This document shows, piece by piece, positions 18,801 through 25,723 of a stretch of DNA of 64,000 bases. The position numbers and the translations under genes were made by a program. Positions within the stretch are counted from its first letter, which is position 1. Each line of letters begins with the position of its first letter. Source of the DNA: JAGLCW01 sp964427915 (GTDB lineage: Bacteria; Caldisericota; Caldisericia; UBA6126); assembly GCA_964427915.1 (NCBI GenBank), contig CAYRWA010000058.1, positions 62,001 to 126,000 on the forward strand, written 5' to 3'. A model generated the notes under the pieces. It was not told where the DNA came from. It searched no databases and saw only the letters and a list, made by a program, of their open reading frames with translations.

Positions 18801-19507
18801 ACGCAATCACGAAGAAAATTGAACGAATCACCTTGCACAACCAATATTCTTATGTAGACGATATGGAGCCATCTGCCTCGTCTTTCCAGATACAAAATGA
18901 ATACAATAAAGAATATGCAAGCGAACTACAAGAAGTGACTGGACAATCCAATGACGGAATGAAAATTAGTATAGGTGGAGAATCTCCTCTGGGTAATTTA
19001 ATCTCAGACGTAATGCGTGACACTATGGAAAAAGATGGTGCACAAGTAGCATGCATTACTCCTAACCTTATTAAGGCCAATATTAATGCAGGCGATATTA
19101 CAGCTGAAGAAATATATGCTGTTCTACCCAAAGACGAAGATTTAGTTTTGATAGAAATGCTAGGAGAAGACCTTTTAATGGTATTTGAGCATGGATGTAC
19201 TTTTAGTGCCGGTATGGTACAAGTTTCAGGCGCACGATTTGCATACGATAACCTACGATTTTTATACGATCGTATCGTTGAATGTACAATTGATGATGTA
19301 GGAGAGCTTATCTATGAAGATACCTACACAGTAGTAACTACTGAATCTATGCGAAGAGGACTTGATGGATACGAATGGTTTGCCAATGGCAATGTTGTTA
19401 AGTATTACGACAAGACACTTCGCGAAAGCTTATTTGACTATATCAGATTACACGGCACTGTCGATCGTGGAATCGAAGATCGCATAACGTTAGTTTACAC
19501 TGGTTAA
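15842..19507 (+). CDS. SLH-anchored protein with two degenerate 5'-nucleotidase (UshA-like) modules
   Basis: About 1221 residues, start GTG at 15842 (TTG at 15845 is equally possible) behind GGAGG; signal peptide about 1-32. Order of parts: a first calcineurin-like/5'-nucleotidase-type module with its C-terminal domain (about 35-545), three SLH repeats (about 555-740, e.g. KGYTDGSFQPNNQITRAEY) that would bind secondary cell-wall polymer, then a second module of the same kind (about 740-1221) with ESPLGNLISDVMRD. In both modules the metal ligands of true enzymes are missing: TNDxHG is TGNVRG in the first and TGNVAN in the second, GDT is GNT/GNF, GNHEFD is TSLDFS/LSDEDF, and GHTH is absent. Family resemblance is clear; catalysis is unlikely, so a structural or ligand-binding wall role is my inference. 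SLH repeats placed between two modules are unusual. Confidence 0.88.
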   Translation: MLKKIKRILSVTLTFLMACGIVFVNMPNTSALDIFPFVVLSTGNVRGQLTPFEYGPNFNEGGLSKIATVAKQIRQETDDREGYHMLIDAGNTLFGSDLATYYTQKPIAGKPHPVVAVMNELAYDAAGYTSLDFSMPPQIRDARKRESDFTWVCTNAYRSGSLYASDHRMLVYDVPNSAHVLKIAIISLPDPSRENAIPPENISGLEFYDPIEEVVRSSDVLKEIERADFIILLTDMKWEKDPEKRENTFLNELLFRSRIDICITASDDPIPGEQVVYPDSDEFPEHDVLISSPGRYGLGLTRVELMLEKCKCPVKPYEVMKKENGNRMITGKVVKIGQAIDEDPEIRQLIDTYAKNASNTFDEMVGTASQTFTFSGSTYRPTSLANLMLDTMADITGTPLAMNQPSELLHNLNKGPLTYGDVYSIVASEDTIYKVALPGQTIKDMLEDVGNSLAFGTESAGISTRGFSYKIDLREPSGQKVSDLKVLGQPINLTTSYDVAVTASLVAGSGRPDSLANVSIKENSRKTVRRALIDAFYDLPNNTIAPVTSGSWYVVPDYLDHWGNEPISFLVDKGVIKGYTDGSFQPNNQITRAEYTTVVLNAYDIPQLKPKTPSFKDVKTTDWFYGIVEGAFAKNMIPFATNELFMPNKPITRQEAMIELVIAYRDNPEPPTMSNESITLFKDKVKDWQSISNLALPYMIYAYENNLITGYSDGTIRPEKSISRAETATIVFRAHYPVIMIGSTGNVANEIRSLYRDPNEDRPIGGFASVASYFDELSKRNPNFMAIDAGNFLMGSSLSYLTKGEYVVKQYEPMNYGAIGLSDEDFFYGFEYLDLINKYIDIVAADIYNNETGEPLYKDSITHELSGIKIGITGVTGFSIEKPYIHPEVKAAIEIKDSVESANKILSSLVDEGSNITVLTVGMDSRVNLDNELSPVLVQFIDQLNPKPSFIIALNGEFGYTFHHDGIPVIAAGKYGNSLGQTKIIMDAITKKIERITLHNQYSYVDDMEPSASSFQIQNEYNKEYASELQEVTGQSNDGMKISIGGESPLGNLISDVMRDTMEKDGAQVACITPNLIKANINAGDITAEEIYAVLPKDEDLVLIEMLGEDLLMVFEHGCTFSAGMVQVSGARFAYDNLRFLYDRIVECTIDDVGELIYEDTYTVVTTESMRRGLDGYEWFANGNVVKYYDKTLRESLFDYIRLHGTVDRGIEDRITLVYTG

Positions 19508-19523
19508 TGTTTTAGGAGGTATC

Positions 19524-20555
19524 ATGAAAAGCATGATAAAACACTTTTTTGTTCTCTTTCTCGTTGTTGCTGTTGGATCTGCCTTGTTAATGGGGTGCGG
19601 TGGTAACGGTACAGACAATGGTGCTGTTGACAATGGAGGAACTTCACAAAATGAAACTCCAGGGGAAAAACCAGAAGATGTAACCGATACCATTGTTGAC
19701 TGTCATTTTGTCGATGCACAGCCTAGCATTGATGGTTCTGGCGATGAAGAAGTTTGGATGAACATTGAGCCAACCACTGTTGAACTTGAGAGTGGAATGT
19801 GGGTTGATGTAAAGACTTATTACGACAACGATAATATTTATTTCCTGTATGACTGGATTTCTGACATGACAATGACTGCAGAGGACTCTACTGCTGGTTT
19901 TTGGAAAAAAGATGCAGAAGGTAATTGGACTTGGGACTCAAAAATGGATACATTGTCCATTGTTTGGGATTTAAGCGATATTCCAGGTTTTTTAGATACC
20001 GGTTGTACACCACTTTGTCATGATCAATCCAATATTGTTGACAATCGATATATGGCCACAGAGATACCTGGAGATATTGTTGAATTATGGGTTTGGAGCC
20101 CTGCTGTAAGTGGTATGAAAAACATTATGGCGTCCTATATTCTAACAGATATACCAGCAGGCACCGATACAGAGGACCCAGATTTTGACAATAAAATTGC
20201 TTGGGAAAAGTTGCCAGGTGAATATGGATTTTTCTATAACCGTGATGCCAATGAGAAAAAACCAGCAGAAGGTGGAGAAGGTGCACCGCTGTATATTATT
20301 ACAGAGAACAATCCTTCAGGCGAAGCTGCCTTAGTTCAGGCTGTTGGTAGATTTGATTTTGGTGGTTATATCCTAGAAGTTGCCCGTCCAAGAAACCCTT
20401 CTAACCGGGACTTGGTACATTTTGAAGTAAGTGATAATGGATATGCCGATTTCTTTTTTGCTATGGCAATGCATAGCTTGGACGAACGTGAAAATCACAA
20501 AACTCAAGAATCTGCTGCTACACTACGTATGATTGGAAAAAGTGTTGCTGAATAA
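19524..20555 (+). CDS. Lipoprotein with ethylbenzene-dehydrogenase-type heme-binding domain
   Basis: 343 residues, ATG behind AGGAGG. The signal peptide ends in LLMGC (Cys about 25), then a Gly/Asn/Thr-rich linker and one domain (about 55-335) resembling the heme-binding gamma subunit of ethylbenzene dehydrogenase/DMSO-reductase-type enzymes: VDAQPSIDGSGDEEVW, VDVKTYYDNDNIYFLYDW, DTLSIVWDLSD. A CTPLCHD stretch (about 160) forms CxxxCH, a variant heme c motif often seen in this domain family. It probably sits outside the membrane as an electron carrier or heme protein. No catalytic molybdoenzyme partner is nearby. Neighbours are the SLH protein (16 bp upstream) and the NHL protein (15 bp downstream). 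Confidence 0.8.
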   Translation: MKSMIKHFFVLFLVVAVGSALLMGCGGNGTDNGAVDNGGTSQNETPGEKPEDVTDTIVDCHFVDAQPSIDGSGDEEVWMNIEPTTVELESGMWVDVKTYYDNDNIYFLYDWISDMTMTAEDSTAGFWKKDAEGNWTWDSKMDTLSIVWDLSDIPGFLDTGCTPLCHDQSNIVDNRYMATEIPGDIVELWVWSPAVSGMKNIMASYILTDIPAGTDTEDPDFDNKIAWEKLPGEYGFFYNRDANEKKPAEGGEGAPLYIITENNPSGEAALVQAVGRFDFGGYILEVARPRNPSNRDLVHFEVSDNGYADFFFAMAMHSLDERENHKTQESAATLRMIGKSVAE

Positions 20556-20570
20556 CCTAGGAGTGTATTT

Positions 20571-21953
20571 ATGAATTTTAAGAAAGTTTTATCATTTTTT
20601 GTTGTAGCTTTATTATTGAGCAGCATACAGTTGATCCCTGGAACCATTAGTTCTACAACTGAAGCTGCCTCGCCTGACAAGATTGGCATTTATACCAATT
20701 CTTTTGGGTACTATGTTTATGTTACTGACCCCATTCAAAATCGTGTATTGAAATACGCTACTGAAGGCACTTATTTGTCAGTAATTATCCCTACCGTTTC
20801 AACCCATACATCAGGTGAAAAATGGGTCATTAAAAAGTGTGTTGCTGTCGTAACATGCCGCCTTACAGATGTAATTGGAATCGCCGATGCTCTTACAGGA
20901 CATTCCTTTATTTATGAGCTAAATGGCCATACCCACCACAAGAACGGCGAAATGGGAACAGGTCCAGGTAAGCTCACAGAAATGTGGGCCGTTGCCATGA
21001 CCGAGATTGATGAAATTAAATCGCAAGCTTTGCTTGACAAAAGGCAGAGTAAAGTTTCTCACTGGACTCCACCACCTGGTGGAATAAAAGATCCGCGAGA
21101 TGGTACATTTGTACGAGATTTCGGAAACACCGGCGCTGCCAATGAAAAACTGAAAAACCCTGAAGGCATGGTTTATGCAAAGGATACCACCTTACTCGTT
21201 GCTGACACTGGCAATAAACGCGTTGCCATTTATGACTTAAAAGGCCGTTTTGTCCGAGAAATCAAAGGTTCATTTGGTGATATCTGTGATGTTGGAGTTG
21301 ACTTTTTAGCCTCTCAAGGTAACAAGATTTATATTCTTGATCGTGGTGCAAAAAAGGTTCATGTATATTCTCCCGACTATAAGTTTGTAAAATCCATCAA
21401 TTTGCCTGGTATTAATAAAGCATCTGCACTCACAATAGATACGGACAACTTTGTATGGGTAACCGATATTGCTCAAAATAAAGTGTTTAAGTATGATCAA
21501 TCTGGAAAACAAATGCTTGTAATCAACAATGCCATTAACCCTCCCAATATCACTAGACAAATTGTTCGAGTCTATATTAAGAAATACATCATGATGGTTA
21601 ATGATGATATTAAAAGATTAGATGCTCCTCCCTATATTGATAGGGGAAGAACAATGGTACCTCTTCGTGCTATTTCAGAAGGTTTAGGTGCTGATGTTGA
21701 TTGGGATGGAAACGAACAAAAAGTTACTGTGATACTTGGAAGTAATACTGTTGAAATTTGGATTGGAAAAACCACAGGTAGAATTAATGGTAAACCATAC
21801 CAAATACCAGATGGTGTTGCACCTGTTATAGTAAGAGGTAGAACTTTTGTACCTATTCGTTTTGTTGCTGAAGCATTAGATTGTTACGTTGGATGGAATC
21901 CTAAAGATCTCCGTTATAGCGCCTCAGCAGTAACCGTCTATTATCCTAAATAG
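20571..21953 (+). CDS. Exported NHL-repeat protein with C-terminal copper-amine-oxidase-type domain
   Basis: 460 residues. The signal peptide is about 1-33. Several NHL/beta-propeller-like repeats follow (about 38-320; for example NPEGMVYAKDTTLLVADTGN, and VWVTDIAQNKVFKYD). The C-terminus (about 335-460) is a copper amine oxidase N-terminal-like domain (PPYIDRGRTMVPLRAISE and RGRTFVPIRFVAEAL), a wall- or protein-binding module very common in clostridia; it does not imply amine oxidase activity. It ends the first transcription unit of the cluster, just before a strong terminator. Partner or ligand unknown. Confidence 0.82.
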   Translation: MNFKKVLSFFVVALLLSSIQLIPGTISSTTEAASPDKIGIYTNSFGYYVYVTDPIQNRVLKYATEGTYLSVIIPTVSTHTSGEKWVIKKCVAVVTCRLTDVIGIADALTGHSFIYELNGHTHHKNGEMGTGPGKLTEMWAVAMTEIDEIKSQALLDKRQSKVSHWTPPPGGIKDPRDGTFVRDFGNTGAANEKLKNPEGMVYAKDTTLLVADTGNKRVAIYDLKGRFVREIKGSFGDICDVGVDFLASQGNKIYILDRGAKKVHVYSPDYKFVKSINLPGINKASALTIDTDNFVWVTDIAQNKVFKYDQSGKQMLVINNAINPPNITRQIVRVYIKKYIMMVNDDIKRLDAPPYIDRGRTMVPLRAISEGLGADVDWDGNEQKVTVILGSNTVEIWIGKTTGRINGKPYQIPDGVAPVIVRGRTFVPIRFVAEALDCYVGWNPKDLRYSASAVTVYYPK

Positions 21954-21965
21954 AATTGTGTAAAG

Positions 21966-21994
21966 AAAGAGCCCCCTTCTTCGGGGGCTCTTTT
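21966..21994 (+). terminator. Rho-independent terminator
   Basis: Stem AAAGAGCCCCC / GGGGGCTCTTT with loop TTCTTC, ending in TTTT. It follows the NHL gene by 12 bp. Its T tract ends only 8 bp before the ATG of the next gene. Confidence 0.9.
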
Positions 21995-22002
21995 ACATCA
22001 AA

Positions 22003-22698
22003 ATGAAAAAAAACACATCCAAAAAAATTAGCAACGTGATTCATGTTCTCGCTATTGTTTTGTTTTTAACATTTGTTTTCTTTGTTTACCGCAAGAATTT
22101 AACCCAGTATATCATTCACAAAAACACACCCAACGTTATTATGGACGAAAGCACTGTCCAGGATAATGTGCTTCGTGCTTATGAGAAAACCGTGTTAAAC
22201 CCAGAGCATGAAGCTACTTGGTTTCAACAAAAAGCTTTTTCTTTAGTTAATTATTTGTCTTCTTCCCGTTTTACCTCCAAAATGATTACATATATCCATT
22301 CCCATCAAGATTGGGTTATGGATTGTTCAGAATGCGCTCTTGGAGGTAGTTGTGACGATCTTGAAAAAGAACAATATTTTTATCCAATTAGTATTGACTA
22401 TGATTCTCTGCAAACATTGCAAGATAGATATGAAAATGTATTTATTATTGATGTACGACCAACTACACTTTGGGAAAATGGTCACATACCAAATTCTGTT
22501 ACCGTGCCATTAACAGATGTTGTTCCTTACTTGTTTCCAATGAATCGCTGGCACGAGATTGTTATTGTTGGAGATAATTATCTTGAAACAAAAATTGCAG
22601 GCGAAGCACTTATTCAGTTAAATTTTCATAGAGTATATCGGCTTATACAACCTGTAAGTAATTATCCAGGAGAATTGGAACGCATTGATGGAAACTAA
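22003..22698 (+). CDS. Membrane-anchored rhodanese-like protein lacking the catalytic cysteine
   Basis: 231 residues. One N-terminal transmembrane helix (about 9-29), a middle region with CSECALGGSC (about 107-116) that could bind a metal or form disulfides, and a C-terminal rhodanese fold (about 145-225): VFIIDVRPTTLWENGHIPNSVTV matches the DVR..E...GHIPGA pattern. The active loop, normally C-x-x-G-x-R, reads VGDNYLETK, so sulfur transfer is unlikely. No Shine-Dalgarno sequence is apparent before the ATG, which directly follows a terminator. It overlaps the next gene by 11 bp. Confidence 0.78.
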   Translation: MKKNTSKKISNVIHVLAIVLFLTFVFFVYRKNLTQYIIHKNTPNVIMDESTVQDNVLRAYEKTVLNPEHEATWFQQKAFSLVNYLSSSRFTSKMITYIHSHQDWVMDCSECALGGSCDDLEKEQYFYPISIDYDSLQTLQDRYENVFIIDVRPTTLWENGHIPNSVTVPLTDVVPYLFPMNRWHEIVIVGDNYLETKIAGEALIQLNFHRVYRLIQPVSNYPGELERIDGN

Positions 22699-23296
22699 AG
22701 ATATAACTTTGGTTGGTGTTGTAAGTGCCGTCGGAGCAATTTTTTACCTTGCAACAGCTCCCTTTATAGAAACAACTGTTCCTGTTATAGGTTGCGTCAT
22801 CCGTCCTATTCTTTTTGTGTCCTTTATAATGAGCCGTTTTCATTTTGACATGAAAAAGCTTCTTTGGGTTGCAATACTAAGCACTTTCCTTTATTCCTTG
22901 ATTATCCCTTGCTTTATTAATTATGTTTCTCTTCCAGTAAGTATTCTTTATGTACTTATTGTGGCAGGCTTACGCACAAAACTTAATGCATTCTGGCTTA
23001 CCCTTATTGGTACCGTTGCTGCATTTATTGGACTTCTTATTTTCACCTACATTTTCGCAACCAATGCAAATGAGTGGCTCTTGTACCTGAAATATTTCTT
23101 TCCCATTTTGATTTTAGGTTCTATTGTTGGTGCACTACGTCAAAAGTATGGGAAATTTAGTTGTGTTGGATGTGATCTTTGTAACAAACCAAACGCAGAA
23201 ATTTATTTCGAGAAACAGAAAAAATTGAAAGAACAAAAAATTGAAACTAAATCCACAAAAAACGATATACCTGATACAAAAAACAAGTCAGAATGA
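22688..23296 (+). CDS. Polytopic membrane protein with C-terminal cysteine pair, function unknown
   Basis: 202 residues from ATG at 22688 (a TTG three bases upstream is in frame). About six hydrophobic helices fill residues 5-160, followed by a cytoplasmic-looking tail with CVGCDLC and a Lys-rich end. The CxxCxxC arrangement could bind a metal or a cluster. I cannot place it in a family; an ECF-type S component is possible on topology alone. It is coupled to the rhodanese-like gene by an 11 bp overlap and precedes the thioredoxin-like gene by 13 bp. Confidence 0.68.
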   Translation: METKDITLVGVVSAVGAIFYLATAPFIETTVPVIGCVIRPILFVSFIMSRFHFDMKKLLWVAILSTFLYSLIIPCFINYVSLPVSILYVLIVAGLRTKLNAFWLTLIGTVAAFIGLLIFTYIFATNANEWLLYLKYFFPILILGSIVGALRQKYGKFSCVGCDLCNKPNAEIYFEKQKKLKEQKIETKSTKNDIPDTKNKSE

Positions 23297-23309
23297 AGGA
23301 TGAACACAA

Positions 23310-24230
23310 ATGAAAATAAAATTAATCTTATATAGTATTGTTTTTTTACTATTTTTTTCCGTACTTCCTGTTTTTTCGAAGGAAAACGAGACACGTTTTA
23401 CCTGCGATTTAACCTTCTTTAAAAACAAATATGTCTTTAAGATTTTGGGTCATCCTGTAGAGCTACCTGTCAAGGTGTATGTTGATCAAATGCACGATTC
23501 TTTTATGATACCCTTGCGATTTATAGCTACATCTTTACGCTACGATGTTGAATGGAATTCCGAAGAATCCGTTGCATCATTTTTTTCCACATGGAATGAA
23601 TTTTCTATTAAAATTCGCAACGAAGATTCCCTGCAAGTTCTTTCTTCATCTTTGCCAATTTCTCATTTTAGCCTGAAACATGATCGCATATATGCTGATG
23701 CATCCACTGTTGCTACTCTTTTTGATATCGCAATCATGGAATCGTATGATCCAAATGCCATCTCTTTTTTAACGTTACGAGAACGCATTTATATCGAAGC
23801 TCCAAACTTTGTACTCAACGATACAGAAGGAAATCGTTTCGATTTGTACAAAGAACTTGAAAAACCTGAAAATGAATTTTTTGTTCTAAACTTTTATGCA
23901 ACTCGTTGTCCCTTTTGCCTAAAAGCCCTTCCTTTGCTTGTTGATCTTGAAGAAGACTACGCTCATAAGAATGTTTCTGTGATTGGCATTAATACCGATA
24001 CTGCAGGCCAAGAAGAAGACCGCGATGAAAAACTAGAGAAATATGGCGTGCAATACAGGGTTGTTCAAGATATCATCAACACGATATATGATCGATACCA
24101 TGTAGCGGGTGTACCAAATTTTTATGTGGTAAATCAGGATCATGAAATTGTATATCATAGCCTTGTTGCCGACGAAGAACAAATACAATTGTTACGACAA
24201 TGGCTTGATCTACATTTGAAAAACGAATAG
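23310..24230 (+). CDS. Exported TlpA-like thioredoxin with copper-amine-oxidase-type domain
   Basis: 306 residues. The signal peptide (about 1-23) is followed by a copper amine oxidase N-terminal-like module (about 35-150; MIPLRFIATSLRYDVEW) and a TlpA/ResA-like thioredoxin domain (about 168-306). The redox motif is CPFC in FYATRCPFCLKALPLL, and the cis-proline loop is VAGVPNFYVV. TlpA/ResA proteins reduce disulfides outside the membrane, for example on apocytochrome c before heme attachment. That would suit the CxxxCH lipoprotein upstream, but the link is inference. SD GAAGGA precedes the ATG. Confidence 0.85.
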   Translation: MKIKLILYSIVFLLFFSVLPVFSKENETRFTCDLTFFKNKYVFKILGHPVELPVKVYVDQMHDSFMIPLRFIATSLRYDVEWNSEESVASFFSTWNEFSIKIRNEDSLQVLSSSLPISHFSLKHDRIYADASTVATLFDIAIMESYDPNAISFLTLRERIYIEAPNFVLNDTEGNRFDLYKELEKPENEFFVLNFYATRCPFCLKALPLLVDLEEDYAHKNVSVIGINTDTAGQEEDRDEKLEKYGVQYRVVQDIINTIYDRYHVAGVPNFYVVNQDHEIVYHSLVADEEQIQLLRQWLDLHLKNE

Positions 24231-24261
24231 AAAAGCTTTACAAACAGTATTGGAGGTTACT

Positions 24262-24732
24262 ATGTTAAAGGAAAAAATTAAAGACGACTTTATGCAAGCA
24301 TACAAGGCGAAAGATACTTTAAAAGCGGAAACCTTAAAAATGCTTAAGGCAGCTATTCAATATAAAGAAATTGATTTGAAATCCGAAAACAAAGAAATAA
24401 CCGATCAAGATGTTCTTGCTATTTTAAAGCTCGAGGAAAAAAAACACAAAGAATCTATATCACAGTATATCTCTGCTGGTCGCAAAGAAGCAGCAGAAAA
24501 AGAAGAGCAAGAAATGAAAGTTATTCAAGAATATCTTCCTCAAATGATGTCCTATGATGATGTATATACGGCTGTTACATCCATTTTTAAAAAGGTAGAA
24601 GATAGTACGTCCTTATCGTTTGGATTGATGATGAAAGAAGCGATGTCTGTTTTGAAAGATAAAGCCGATAGTAGTGATATCAAAAAAGCTGTTGATGAAT
24701 TTGTAGAAGAAACTAAAAATGCAAAGAAATAA
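24262..24732 (+). CDS. yqeY: GatB/YqeY domain protein
   Basis: 156 residues; ATG at 24262 is chosen because GGAGG lies 8 bases upstream. YqeY proteins resemble the tRNA-binding tail of the GatB amidotransferase subunit; their own role is not settled. Family features include ETLKMLKAAIQYKEID, EEKKHKESISQY and QEYLPQMMS. It overlaps the convergent phosphoesterase gene by 20 bp at the 3' end. Confidence 0.92.
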   Translation: MLKEKIKDDFMQAYKAKDTLKAETLKMLKAAIQYKEIDLKSENKEITDQDVLAILKLEEKKHKESISQYISAGRKEAAEKEEQEMKVIQEYLPQMMSYDDVYTAVTSIFKKVEDSTSLSFGLMMKEAMSVLKDKADSSDIKKAVDEFVEETKNAKK

Positions 24733-25642
24733 CCTTACATGGTGTTTTGTCTGAATAGTAAGGATTGATTGCTTTAATTCCACCTTTTAATGTATAGACC
24801 CCTTCTTTATGTGTGTGGCCAAAGATTACTTTGCGTAGTTTTGGATGAGAGATTACAAAATCCCCTAGAAACTTAGACCCACGATATGCATTGTTAAATT
24901 CCTCCTGGTATGAAGAATACCGAAAGATGCATTCCTCAAAAAGTGCATGATGACTCATAAAAACAAGATGATCTATTAAATTGTAAGAGTCCTGAAAGTG
25001 TTTGTTAATGGTTTTGTAACATGTTTTGCAAAAAGCAGCATCACTTAAGCCATTGGGCCATTTAATATAGTACAAATCATTCCAAACACTTATTCTAGAA
25101 GGATTCTTCTGTTCATCGATGGCCCAGAGCTCCTTGCTTGAAAGGTCAGCATAGTTCATTTCTGGCCAGGTAAACTCTTGATTCGTTTCCCGACGAATAA
25201 AAGTTAACTCTTTTGAAACAGCGGGTTGCTTTTTGGAATGAAAAGAAAAATCGTACCAACCAATATTCCCTACAAATCCAATTCGATCTACGATGTAGGG
25301 GTTTTGATCCAAATAATGAAAACCATTGTCTTTGCAGATTTTTGGAAGGATTTTATGATATATTTCATACGAATTCAGCATTTTGGATGGATTTTCATTG
25401 CTACTTTGGGCCCAAATGTCATGGTTCCCAGCTATAAATAGCTTTGGTATGGATATAGAAGAGAATAATGAAAAAAACTCATTCATTTTTGAAAGGTCCT
25501 GCGAAACGTCACCAACTATTGCAAAAATGTATTGTTCTGTTGGATTGGATTCAATGTATTTAGATACAATTGTGGGGAGTGTAGTGCAAGAAACACTTCT
25601 ATCTTTTTCAATATGTAAATCAGAAGTAACAAGTAATTTCAT
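24713..25642 (-). CDS. Calcineurin-like metallophosphoesterase
   Basis: 309 residues from ATG at 25642. The dinuclear metal motifs are all present: SDLHIEK (residues about 5-11), GDVS (about 43), GNHDIWA (about 75), SHHALF and FGHTHKEG near the C-terminus. These residues are cytoplasmic by prediction, as there is no signal peptide. The substrate cannot be told from sequence. It is divergent from the S8 protease gene, with 81 bp between the start codons. Confidence 0.88.
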   Translation of the reverse strand: MKLLVTSDLHIEKDRSVSCTTLPTIVSKYIESNPTEQYIFAIVGDVSQDLSKMNEFFSLFSSISIPKLFIAGNHDIWAQSSNENPSKMLNSYEIYHKILPKICKDNGFHYLDQNPYIVDRIGFVGNIGWYDFSFHSKKQPAVSKELTFIRRETNQEFTWPEMNYADLSSKELWAIDEQKNPSRISVWNDLYYIKWPNGLSDAAFCKTCYKTINKHFQDSYNLIDHLVFMSHHALFEECIFRYSSYQEEFNNAYRGSKFLGDFVISHPKLRKVIFGHTHKEGVYTLKGGIKAINPYYSDKTPCKVISLHF

Positions 25643-25723
25643 ATGCTTGTCATATCTCCTACTGATAGTTATTGGAAAAATGTTACAATGTATATCATAC
25701 CACAAAAAGCGAGGAACCGTAAG

